From positions 1-25,668 of IMG/VR virus record IMGVR_UViG_3300028800_000293: a stretch of 25,668 nt of DNA, one strand, 5' to 3'. This DNA comes from a virus. This document shows, piece by piece, positions 13,129 to 19,983 of this stretch (the first letter of the stretch is position 1; the number at the start of each line of letters is the position of its first letter). The position numbers and the translations under genes are program-made. Under the pieces are notes generated by a model. That model was not told where the DNA came from and did not search any database. It worked only from the letters and a program-made list of their open reading frames with translations.

Positions 13129-14061
13129 TTGCAAGTGATCGATAGAAGTCTCCAGCCCAGCCAGTACTGGCCAGGATTATATGCCTTATTTGGCCTCGAC
13201 TACGAAAGACTGAGTCCGATCTACACTCAGTTTTTCGACACGAAGCCGTCTGAAAAAGCCTTCGAAGAGTTCATGACCGAACGCGCTGGCCTTGGACTCG
13301 CCGTCCAACAGCCGGAATTGGAGCCGGTTCAGTTTGACGTTCCGAACGAAGGCTATCGTACTCAGGTCACGCACGCTTCGTACGGCCTCGCCGTCGCGAT
13401 CTCTCGCGAAGCCAAGGACGACAACCTCTACGAAGACGTTGGCGCCCGCATGATGAAAGAACTGGCGTTCAGCGCACGGCAGACCGAAGAATACATCGCA
13501 CACGCGCCGCTGCAGGTCGCGACCGATAGCGTGAACGGGCTTCGCGCTGACGGCGTACCGCTGATTTCTCCGAGCCATCCCACGGCGTCGGGGTTGCAGA
13601 GCAACCAGCTCGTCTCGGCCAACGTGTCGGAACTGGCGTTTGAAAACGCCGTGATCCAGATTTCGTACACGCGCAATGGCCGGGGGTTCATCATCAACGA
13701 ACTGCCGCGCCGCGTGATCCTGTCGCCGGAAAACGGCCCGGAAACCCGGCGCATTCTCGGATCGCCGTTGCAGTGGAACGCGCAGACGAACAACATCAAC
13801 GTCCTGCGCTCGACCGGCGCCCTGCCGGAAGTGGTCGAAACTCCGTACCTGGTGGACAAGAATAACTACTTCATCCAGACATCGGAACAGGATAAGGACA
13901 ACGGGCAGGGCTTCACGTTTTGGGAGCGTTCCGCGCTGGAAATGCGCGAGGACAGCAACTGGAGCAACCAAGCATCACTGATGGCGCTGTGGTTCCGGTG
14001 TGCCGCTTCCATCGTTGACTGGCGTACGGTGTACGGCAGCCCAGGCGCCGATGGGGTTTAG
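13129..14061 (+). CDS. Major capsid protein
   Basis: A 310-residue coat protein using a TTG start seven bases after GGAG; a GTG two codons on is too far from it. HK97-fold-type features include an N-terminal arm YALFGLDYERLSPIYTQFFD, an E-loop-like region LEPVQFDVPNEGYRTQVTH, then ASYGLAVAISREAKDDNLYE and DVGARMMKELAFSARQTEEY. HASYGLAVxISREAxxDxLY resembles major head proteins of several phages. The C-terminal half contains LISPSHPTASG, RRVILSPENG and DSNWSNQASL. It is transcribed away from the portal operon and followed by a strong terminator. The next gene starts 90 bp later on the same strand. Confidence 0.85.
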   Translation: MQVIDRSLQPSQYWPGLYALFGLDYERLSPIYTQFFDTKPSEKAFEEFMTERAGLGLAVQQPELEPVQFDVPNEGYRTQVTHASYGLAVAISREAKDDNLYEDVGARMMKELAFSARQTEEYIAHAPLQVATDSVNGLRADGVPLISPSHPTASGLQSNQLVSANVSELAFENAVIQISYTRNGRGFIINELPRRVILSPENGPETRRILGSPLQWNAQTNNINVLRSTGALPEVVETPYLVDKNNYFIQTSEQDKDNGQGFTFWERSALEMREDSNWSNQASLMALWFRCAASIVDWRTVYGSPGADGV

Positions 14062-14093
14062 TTCGGCGGGTTAATCCTCCCCAACGACTTGGC

Positions 14094-14123
14094 AGGGGCC
14101 TCCGGTCGGAGGCCCCTATTTTC
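14094..14123 (+). terminator. Strong intrinsic terminator after the capsid gene
   Basis: AGGGGCCTCC (14094-14103) pairs with GGAGGCCCCT (14108-14117) around a GGTC tetraloop, followed by ATTTTC. It should end most capsid transcripts, giving high capsid and lower tail-gene expression. Confidence 0.9.
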
Positions 14124-14151
14124 TAGACGGCTGCCGTGATACAGTCATCGC

Positions 14152-14769
14152 ATGGCCGCGCCACGACACACAGCCAAGCCCAAGTTCCGCTTCGCGGAAG
14201 TGTGGGGCGCGTGCTCACGCTGTAATGCACGCGTCAGGTACTCTACGCTGGCGCGGGAGCGGCTTACGGGCTTACTGGTGTGTACGAAGTCCAGCGGACG
14301 CGCCACGCGACCTTGCTGGGATCCGTGGCCCGAAGTCTACGACTTTCAGGCGCTCCCGGATAACTCGCTAAACCCGCCGCCGGAACCGTTGCCGCTCCGC
14401 TACAATCTGGACGCCATATGGGGCAACGGGCCTGTAAGTGGCACGACGGCGACATTTGCTAATGCACCGGCTGCAGCTCCCGACGATGCGACACGGCTGG
14501 CAAACCTGCTAACGACGGTACCGTACTACGCCAACATCGGAAAGTCGGCTGCGTTCATGGGACCGAATGCGCCGTTGTCATCCAAGGTTTTCAATTTGAC
14601 GACGATCGTACCGCAGGACTACGACGGTACTTTCATCCCAAGTAATTCCGTCCGTACGGTCACGCCGCCGAATGAAGCTGATGAGTTGGCGAACGTCACA
14701 AAGACGGATAAGGACTTTCCGAACGATCAGTTATGGTCGCCGCCTTGGGCGGCCGTGAAACAGGTGTGA
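14152..14769 (+). CDS. Virion-region protein with a four-cysteine zinc motif
   Basis: A 205-residue protein. The N-terminal 60 residues contain C21xxC24 and C44, C55 in WGACSRCNARVRYSTLARER then LTGLLVCTKS and RATRPCWDPWP, which fits a zinc ribbon. I recall this pattern in proteins encoded just after phage capsid genes. The remainder is Asn/Pro-rich with LANLLTTVPYYANIGKSAAF and FNLTTIVPQDYDGTFI, and is probably extended. No strong Shine-Dalgarno is visible before ATG 14152. Position after the capsid suggests a neck or connector component. Identity is uncertain. Confidence 0.7.
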   Translation: MAAPRHTAKPKFRFAEVWGACSRCNARVRYSTLARERLTGLLVCTKSSGRATRPCWDPWPEVYDFQALPDNSLNPPPEPLPLRYNLDAIWGNGPVSGTTATFANAPAAAPDDATRLANLLTTVPYYANIGKSAAFMGPNAPLSSKVFNLTTIVPQDYDGTFIPSNSVRTVTPPNEADELANVTKTDKDFPNDQLWSPPWAAVKQV

Positions 14770-14799
14770 TTACCCATGTTACCAAAAACAGGTGTTAAA

Positions 14800-15027
14800 A
14801 TGACACAGACAGTATATCCCGTGTTCAAGAAATACAGACGAAAACAAATTGCTGAAATGGCAGATTGGGAACCAGGTTACGACATGACCGGCGTGTCGGT
14901 TTCCGACGTTGATAAGGCTGCAGGTTCTCCGAAAACGGGCGACAAGATCGCGCGTAATCCAAAGAACCACAATGACAAATGGCTTGTATCGGCTGCATAC
15001 TTTGCTGAAAATTTCGGATCTGTCTAA
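14800..15027 (+). CDS. Small virion-region protein
   Basis: A 75-residue protein. The start at 14800 is chosen because AGGTG lies six bases upstream. An in-frame ATG at 14776 has no ribosome site. The sequence begins MTQTVYPVFKKYRRKQIAEM, then DWEPGYDMTGVSVSDVDKAA, PKTGDKIARNPKNHNDKWLV and AAYFAENF. Short proteins with the block GVSVSxxDKxAGSPxxGDxIARNP occur in tail-gene regions of other phages by recall. Function unknown. The stop overlaps the next start (TAATG). Confidence 0.72.
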   Translation: MTQTVYPVFKKYRRKQIAEMADWEPGYDMTGVSVSDVDKAAGSPKTGDKIARNPKNHNDKWLVSAAYFAENFGSV

Positions 15028-15701
15028 TGACAACCGCCAAAGAAGTCATAACAAAGGCGTTGCATCTGTTCGGAATCGTTGACCAGACTGAGCAACCTAC
15101 GCCAACAGATATAGCGAACAACGTCACGATCCTGAATGACCTACTTCGCGCCGAACAGGCGGATGGTGCGTGTCAGTATCTTATCAAGCGCGCGACCGTA
15201 GTGCTGCCGATCGGCGTCAACCAGCAAGTCTATACGTTTGTTGTCGGTACGGGTGCCGTCGTAAACGTGGACGCGGTTGCCGTACGCTCTATCTGGATGA
15301 ACGACATAAATCTGACCGTCAACCGCGAAACGCGCATGGCGCCAATCGCGGATGTTGTGCGTACGACGTACCCCGGCATCATCACGAAATGGCATCAGGA
15401 ACGCCAGTCTGACGGCTCCGTATTGATTACAGCATGGCAGCCGCCCCGCGCTCCCGCAAAGGCGCTTATCGAGTACGGCGGCCGGCTGCCTCTGATATCG
15501 GCACCGGATGGTAGCGATACGGTGGCGCTTCCGCCGGAAGGAATCCACGACGCCACACTGTTACTTGGCCGTCGTGTCATGGGATCGTACGGTCGCGTAC
15601 TGAGTCCTACCGATCCGATCATCATGGACGCTGAACGCGTCAACGCGCGCTGGCGTGATTGGGCGCGCGGGCAGCAGTGGTTGCGATTCGTGAGGAACTG
15701 A
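15027..15701 (+). CDS. Head-to-tail adaptor, P22 gp4-like
   Basis: A 224-residue protein starting inside the previous stop (TAATG). Its layout follows the P22 gp4 tail-accessory family that attaches to the portal: an N-terminal helix TAKEVITKALHLFGIVDQTE, NVTILNDLLRAEQADGACQY, a strand-rich middle (QQVYTFVVGTGAVVNV, VRSIWMNDINLTVNRETRMA) with PGIITKWHQERQSDGSVLIT, and a C-terminal helix GIHDATLLLGRRVMGSYGRV. It is followed directly by the gp10-like protein, the same order as in P22-type tail machines. Confidence 0.78.
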   Translation: MTTAKEVITKALHLFGIVDQTEQPTPTDIANNVTILNDLLRAEQADGACQYLIKRATVVLPIGVNQQVYTFVVGTGAVVNVDAVAVRSIWMNDINLTVNRETRMAPIADVVRTTYPGIITKWHQERQSDGSVLITAWQPPRAPAKALIEYGGRLPLISAPDGSDTVALPPEGIHDATLLLGRRVMGSYGRVLSPTDPIIMDAERVNARWRDWARGQQWLRFVRN

Positions 15702-15702
15702 C

Positions 15703-17145
15703 GTGCCTGCGATTAACATACTTGGCAGCTTCCAAGACCCGAAGAATCTGGACGAAGGCGCCGGACGCCTTGTCAACGTACGGATCGTACCGCGTCAGCA
15801 GTCTGAAGGAAAACCGGCGCCGGTACGTTTCGTCGGCGCTCCCGGACTGACGCAGGTTTGCAAACCAACATCGGCGCCATGCATTTCCATCTGTCACGCA
15901 CTGCAAACGATATGGACCGGGCATGCTGACGGCTCGATCTTCTACGGCGTAGAGACGCCCGCGCCGACGCTGGCTGGCTTTGTCGCGGTAGATCCAACGC
16001 AGCCGATCATTCGCTTTGCCGAAGACCGCACGGCGCTTGTGATCGCGTCCAACCGGAACACCAACAATCCGGCAGAATACGGAACTGGCTACACGGCAAC
16101 GCAGAGCGCTGGCGTTGTCAATGCTGGTTTTGACACGAGTATTGACTTTGATCCGTCCGCCTGCGCTGAACTGAACAACGTCGCTGTATGGTCCGGCGCA
16201 TCGAATTTCTACGCCAATCAAAATGCCAAAATGTACAGCTCGGAACCGCTGGATCCGGCCAACGTCCTGCCTAACAGTTTCGCAACGAAGGAAGCCCGCG
16301 CCGATCGCGTCGTTGATTTGGCTGTGTCCGGGCTGGTGCTGTGGCCGCTCGGTGCCAGGTCGCTGGAACAGTGGTATGCGCCTGGCGGACAGACGGATTT
16401 CGCATTTACCGCCTATCCCAACTCTCTTTATTCCGTGGGACTCGCCGCTCGGCTATCGCTGGCCGTGCTCCGCGATATCATCATGTTTGTTGGCACCGAC
16501 CGCCGCTTGTGGCTTTGCACCGGACAGTCGGGCCAGCCAATATCACCGCCGTGGGTTGATTTGCTCTTGCAGCAACTAACGGCGGCAGAGCTATCAACAC
16601 TGACGGCCTATGCGTACGGGCAGGGCGGTGGCGACTTCTACGTCCTGACACTCCCCGGTCAGTGGACGCTGGAACTGTGCTCTACGACTCGCGCGTGGTC
16701 CTATCGGCAAACGCCGGGTGGCCGTCTCGATCACGCCGGCCGATGTGCCACGGAAGATAACGGCGGCATTACGTACGTCGGATTGGACACGGGCGAAATT
16801 TGCACGATTGATATCAACAATGCCTCGGAACCGGCCGGCACGCTGCAACGGATGATTGTATCGCCGTGGGTCGGAAGCGAAGAAACCCGACAGACGTACA
16901 ACTCGATTGACGTAACATCGTCAATGGGTCCGGCGGCCGGAAACTTCCAGCTCGATTGGTCCGAAGATAAGGCCGTGACATGGCGCGGCGCCCGACAAAT
17001 CACCATGCCCCAGCCAGGCCAGCGTCGCGCGATCGGTCGTGAATTTGGAACGGGGCGTCGCCGTCAGTTCCGTTTGCAGTACAGTGGTGTGCAGTCGCCG
17101 TTTACGATCGATGAGTTATTCGCCAACATCACGCCTGGCACGTGA
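15703..17145 (+). CDS. Packaged-DNA stabilisation protein, P22 gp10-like
   Basis: A 480-residue tail protein with a GTG start one base after the preceding stop. In P22-like virions gp10 extends the tail tube below gp4 and keeps DNA inside. Visible features are MPAINILGSFQDPKNLDEGA and VNVRIVPRQQSEGKPAP at the start, repeated short strands with turn Gly/Asp throughout (beta-propeller-like), VVDLAVSGLVLWPLGARSLE, QWYAPGGQTDFAFTAYPNSL, SVGLAARLSLAVLRDIIMF, VGTDRRLWLCTGQSGQP and a final strand set EFGTGRRRQFRLQYSGVQSP. DRRLW and the W-P-L-G...E-x-W-Y block fit the family. The neighbours support it. Confidence 0.8.
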   Translation: MPAINILGSFQDPKNLDEGAGRLVNVRIVPRQQSEGKPAPVRFVGAPGLTQVCKPTSAPCISICHALQTIWTGHADGSIFYGVETPAPTLAGFVAVDPTQPIIRFAEDRTALVIASNRNTNNPAEYGTGYTATQSAGVVNAGFDTSIDFDPSACAELNNVAVWSGASNFYANQNAKMYSSEPLDPANVLPNSFATKEARADRVVDLAVSGLVLWPLGARSLEQWYAPGGQTDFAFTAYPNSLYSVGLAARLSLAVLRDIIMFVGTDRRLWLCTGQSGQPISPPWVDLLLQQLTAAELSTLTAYAYGQGGGDFYVLTLPGQWTLELCSTTRAWSYRQTPGGRLDHAGRCATEDNGGITYVGLDTGEICTIDINNASEPAGTLQRMIVSPWVGSEETRQTYNSIDVTSSMGPAAGNFQLDWSEDKAVTWRGARQITMPQPGQRRAIGREFGTGRRRQFRLQYSGVQSPFTIDELFANITPGT

Positions 17146-17200
17146 CGTTGGGGTGTGAGGCATGACGTTGAAATAAAATATGACGCTTTAAAGCGAAACC

Positions 17201-17608
17201 ATGACGCTCAAGATACCGCCACCGCCGACGCTAACGAGAGAGTTTCAGCAGCTCAATAGGTGGCTGCTGGAGATTCAGTCTATCCTGAACGACCAGGGCG
17301 CAATCGATCCTTCGAACGTCGCCGGATTGCCTGCGCTGTTTACGCAAGTCGCTGCGCTGGCGTTGCAGGTCGCCGGGCTGAGTACAACGGTTATAAACCA
17401 AGGTACTCAGATTGCCGCGAACACGACTGCGATCACAGCAAACACCACTGCAATCACGGCATTACAGGCACGCAATCAAGTCCTGAACGGTGCCGGCGTG
17501 CCTGCGGCCGGACTTGGCAACAACGGCGATTTGTACCTGAACAACACGGGCACCGCCGGGAGTCTACTGTACGGCAAAATTGGCGGTACGTGGACGGCTA
17601 TTGCTTAG
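17201..17608 (+). CDS. Tail fibre-like protein with coiled coil and GD-Y-LY tip module
   Basis: A 135-residue protein. Residues about 8-33 are helical (TREFQQLNRWLLEIQSILND), then an Ala/Thr/Asn repeat (AANTTAITANTTAITALQAR), probably a trimeric coiled coil. The last 45 residues, LNGAGVPAAGLGNNGDLYLN...GSLLYGKIGGTWTAIA, are the same GxGxP...GDxYxN...LYxK...W module found in the two appendage proteins at 191-1248. A short fibre or needle tip is inferred. Two mini-ORFs starting ATGACG (17162 and 17180) precede the real ATGACG start. End of the rightward structural block. Confidence 0.72.
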   Translation: MTLKIPPPPTLTREFQQLNRWLLEIQSILNDQGAIDPSNVAGLPALFTQVAALALQVAGLSTTVINQGTQIAANTTAITANTTAITALQARNQVLNGAGVPAAGLGNNGDLYLNNTGTAGSLLYGKIGGTWTAIA

Positions 17609-17623
17609 ATTTACGGCTTGTAC

Positions 17624-17884
17624 CTACGTCGGTGCGTCTAGCACTCTATCCAAACCAGCCAGTACGGCGAGCCATTTATTCTCTCGATCGTATTCGCAAG
17701 TGAGAGTTGCGCCGCCTTCCATCGTAAATTCAATCACCCATTTCTTGTTGCCGTAGCCTTCACGCCATGATTGATGCGCTAGATACTTTGTCACATCAAT
17801 CCGTACGTGAGTAACACCGCTAAAGGAAATGCGAAGTGCATTGTAATTTAGGTCTACTGAAATATCATTCAGTGGTTTTGACAC
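17624..17884 (-). CDS. Small hypothetical protein
   Basis: An 86-residue protein with a GTG start, AAGGA seven bases upstream. Strand-rich: DISVDLNYNALRISFSGVTH, VRIDVTKYLAHQSWREGYG, KKWVIEFTMEGGATLTCEYD, RENKWLAVLAGLDRVLDAPT. No family is recognised. It is last in a four-gene leftward operon behind a VRR-NUC nuclease (15-bp gap), so an accessory role to that nuclease is possible. Confidence 0.68.
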   Translation of the reverse strand: MSKPLNDISVDLNYNALRISFSGVTHVRIDVTKYLAHQSWREGYGNKKWVIEFTMEGGATLTCEYDRENKWLAVLAGLDRVLDAPT

Positions 17885-17899
17885 TTGCGATTCCTTGGT

Positions 17900-18286
17900 T
17901 CAAGCAAACATCACGATAGCCTGAAAGTCCTCCAGCGTCCGTACAAGGTAGTAGTCACCGCCAGCGCGTTCCCATCGCTTTTGGAATTTCTTCTGACCTT
18001 CGGTCTGTACGCCTTCGCCGTCTTTCAATTCAATAGCGATCTTCCGAGGGCCGGGCGGGAACACCAGCCAGTCAGCCACGCCGTCGAGCAAGCCAAGACG
18101 CTTCAATTTCATGTGGAACTGTACGGATGCTTTGCGTTCATTGGCAACATGGAATGCCAGTAAACTGGGGTATGTATCAGCCAGCCACTTGGCACACTTC
18201 ATGTGGATTTCGTTTTCGGACGGTCCATGCTGCCTAGCCGAAGTTTTGCGAATCCGCTTGATTGGTTTCTTTTTCTTGACGGTCAT
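17900..18286 (-). CDS. VRR-NUC domain endonuclease
   Basis: A 128-residue PD-(D/E)XK nuclease. A basic leader (MTVKKKKPIKRIRKTS) precedes SENEIHMKCAKWLADTYPSL (E26 of the first helix), FHVANERKAS, LKRLGLLDGVADWLVF with Asp about 72, IAIELKDGEGVQTEGQKKF with E86, K88 and Q98, and GGDYYLVRTLEDFQAI. This is the compact VRR-NUC arrangement found in phage stand-alone proteins, which act on structured or modified DNA, typically in recombination or maturation. Its ATG overlaps the stop of a 25-residue membrane peptide (ATGA). Confidence 0.9.
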   Translation of the reverse strand: MTVKKKKPIKRIRKTSARQHGPSENEIHMKCAKWLADTYPSLLAFHVANERKASVQFHMKLKRLGLLDGVADWLVFPPGPRKIAIELKDGEGVQTEGQKKFQKRWERAGGDYYLVRTLEDFQAIVMFA

Positions 18287-18360
18287 AGGAACCCGAAAGC
18301 GTACGCAATGAACGTGATGAAAATTGCCATGCTGATGTAAATGGCGGTGCGTTCGGTCAT
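18283..18360 (-). CDS. 25-residue membrane peptide, coupled at both ends
   Basis: MTERTAIYISMAIFITFIAY then AFGFL: a short polar start and one hydrophobic helix. Its ATG overlaps the stop of the ribbon-helix-helix gene (AAATGA) and its stop overlaps the nuclease start (ATGA). The two exact overlaps argue that it is translated. Function unknown. Confidence 0.6.
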   Translation of the reverse strand: MTERTAIYISMAIFITFIAYAFGFL

Positions 18361-18554
18361 TTCCGCACCTTCGCCATAATGCCCAGCTCCCGGAGTCGAT
18401 CTTCGCGGCCCGGCAGCCATGCCTCCAGCGCCTCGCGCAAGGCCGCTGAGCGGTTTTTCACGGTTTCGCTATCGATGTTCCGGGTCACGTAGTCCAGACG
18501 CTCCACGAGCGCCGCTGGCAGCCGCCCGGATATCATGATGGTGTTTACAGCCAT
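18357..18554 (-). CDS. Ribbon-helix-helix DNA-binding protein
   Basis: A 65-residue protein starting at ATG 18554. A longer frame reaching 18809 lies antisense to the ejection-like gene and was not used. VNTIMISGRLPAALVERLDY forms a strand then helix A, and VKNRSAALREALEAWLPGRE helix B, the RHH/CopG plan. It may autoregulate its operon, as RHH antitoxins and phage repressors do. The -10-like region upstream is poor, so no promoter is called. First gene of the operon with the nuclease. Confidence 0.72.
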   Translation of the reverse strand: MAVNTIMISGRLPAALVERLDYVTRNIDSETVKNRSAALREALEAWLPGREDRLRELGIMAKVRK

Positions 18555-18602
18555 GGATGGTATACTTAGTCGAATTGTCATACAAACGCAAGGGCCTGCA
18601 AC

Positions 18603-19229
18603 ATGGCGGCGGACTTCGGCGGTGGCCTCGGAACTGTCATCGGTGCCAACCTGGCGGCCGGCGATCTTAGCAACGCCATGGGCTCGGTCAACGGCATGGC
18701 GTCGGGCTTCGGCAGCACCGTCGCACCGTACAACAGTTTCGGTCAGTCGTTCCTGCAGCCAACCACGAACGCAATCGGTGGCGTTTCCAGCTTTGCGAAC
18801 AATACGCAAGGTTACGACCAGTTCATGTCTACGTACACGAACACGCCAGCCGCGCAGTACCAGCTACAGCAGGCGGACAAGGTGCAGAATGACAGCGCCG
18901 CATCGAAAGGCAGCCTTTTGTCCGGCGCTAATGAGCGCGCGCTTGGCACCATCAACAGCGGCATCGTCGCACAGAACGCCAACAATGCGTACGGAGAATA
19001 CCTGGCAGGTAATAATCAGCAGTTCGGCCAGCTCGAAAGTGCGCTTGGTAATATGTTCAGTGCAATCGGCGTCGGTACGACCGCGACGGGCCAGCAGGCC
19101 AGTGTGACGAATGCCGACATCAACGCCAACTCGCAGATTGCGCAGGCGCAGGCCAAGAACGATCAGAGCAAGGGCAGCGGCATCGGGTCTATGTTCGGCG
19201 GTTTGGGTGCCATGAAGTTCCCGTTTTAA
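18603..19229 (+). CDS. Ejection (internal virion) protein-like
   Basis: A 208-residue Ala/Gly/Asn/Gln-rich protein without Cys, starting at ATG 18603. N-terminal GGLGTVIGANLAAGDLSNAM and a TTNAIGGVSSFANNTQGYDQ segment precede a helical middle (YQLQQADKVQNDSAASKGSL, SGANERALGTINSGIVAQNA, NNAYGEYLAGNNQQFGQLES). The end is QIAQAQAKNDQSKGSGIGSM FGG. This composition and the S-K-G-S-L-L-S-G block fit DNA-transfer proteins of P22-type phages that leave the head with the DNA. It lies alone, rightward, between two leftward operons; its TAA shares bases with the stop of the convergent gene (TTAA at 19226-19229). Confidence 0.7.
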   Translation: MAADFGGGLGTVIGANLAAGDLSNAMGSVNGMASGFGSTVAPYNSFGQSFLQPTTNAIGGVSSFANNTQGYDQFMSTYTNTPAAQYQLQQADKVQNDSAASKGSLLSGANERALGTINSGIVAQNANNAYGEYLAGNNQQFGQLESALGNMFSAIGVGTTATGQQASVTNADINANSQIAQAQAKNDQSKGSGIGSMFGGLGAMKFPF

Positions 19230-19459
19230 CCCGGAATTTCCATCCATTCGTCAAAGTGATCGTGGACCATCATGCCGAACTGTTGGTTACCGAAAAATAT
19301 CGGTACGCCGGGACACGGATAGAAATGCCCGCCGGGTGTGGGTCCGCATTCGCTCCAGATAACAACCATAGGGCCGGTTCCTGTGTGCCCCTTGCATCGC
19401 GTCAAAATCGGGAAGTGTTCGTCTTCTAGCGTTTTGTATTCCGTACGCGGCTTCCACAT
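19226..19459 (-). CDS. Small hypothetical protein
   Basis: A 77-residue protein beginning MWKPRTEYKTLEDEHFPILT, with RCKGHTGTGPMVVIWSECGP, PGGHFYPCPGVPIFFGNQQF and MMVHDHFDEWMEIPG. Three Cys and several His could bind metal. A run of ten A on the coding strand sits between the acetyltransferase TGA and this ATG. GGGAG lies 12 bases upstream of ATG. A GTG four codons earlier (giving MKKKM) is in frame but has no spacing from GGGAG. Last gene of the replication operon. Unknown function. Confidence 0.65.
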   Translation of the reverse strand: MWKPRTEYKTLEDEHFPILTRCKGHTGTGPMVVIWSECGPTPGGHFYPCPGVPIFFGNQQFGMMVHDHFDEWMEIPG

Positions 19460-19467
19460 TTTTTTTT

Positions 19468-19983
19468 TCACTCCCGTACAATCGCGTAAACGTAGCAATC
19501 TTGCGGCTCTGTACTGACGTTCGGGAAAAACTCGAATCGGTGTAGCAGACCCTCGCACGTCGCACCCATGCGCTCCAGTACGCGTTGCGCTTCGGTGTTG
19601 TCAACGTGACAGTACGCCCATACACGCCAAATTTGCGGATGTGTGAAAATCCACTGTACGAACGGCTTGGAGAACTCGCGCCCGGCTCCGCGCGCTTTCC
19701 AATCTGGCCGGAACATGATTGCCATAGTTGCTTGGTGCCGCTGTATCTCGAAACCGGCTATGCCTAGGATGTCGGTAACGTCATTATTTGGACAGACAGC
19801 TAAGTACTTTCTTGTAGGGTCTTTATTGTATGCTTCGATAAGCCCTGCCGTATCTTCTGCGTTCCTGTGTGTACGGAAACCCATGTATTGCGTTACGCGA
19901 GGGTTGCCAGTCAGCACGAACAGGCGTTCTGCATCCCACGGAGTCAGGTCGCGTACGGTGAAGCGTCCTAGCTGGGCAATCAT
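19468..19983 (-). CDS. GNAT-family acetyltransferase
   Basis: A 171-residue protein, start at the ATG overlapping the methyltransferase stop (ATGA). It follows the RimJ/RimL-type N-acetyltransferase pattern: FTVRDLTPWDAERLFVLTGN, YMGFRTHRNAEDTAGLIEAY, a beta-4 strand DILGIAGFEIQRHQATMAIM, then RPDWKARGAGREFSKPFVQW with the acetyl-CoA-binding R-x-x-G-x-G-type turn (ARGAGRE), IWRVWAYCHVDNTEAQRVLE, then RMGATCEGLLHRFEFFP. It could acetylate a protein or a modified base. The substrate is unknown, although coupling to a DNA methyltransferase hints at modification. Confidence 0.87.
   Translation of the reverse strand: MIAQLGRFTVRDLTPWDAERLFVLTGNPRVTQYMGFRTHRNAEDTAGLIEAYNKDPTRKYLAVCPNNDVTDILGIAGFEIQRHQATMAIMFRPDWKARGAGREFSKPFVQWIFTHPQIWRVWAYCHVDNTEAQRVLERMGATCEGLLHRFEFFPNVSTEPQDCYVYAIVRE

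Noticed and set aside
13186-13971. Antisense open frame of 261 codons under the capsid gene
   Set aside because: Arg/Val-rich composition typical of a complement shadow of a GC-rich gene; the capsid frame has clear family-like features.
18357-18809. Longer start for the ribbon-helix-helix gene
   Set aside because: The extra N-terminus is antisense to the ejection-like gene and Cys/Arg-rich; ATG 18554 gives a complete RHH domain.
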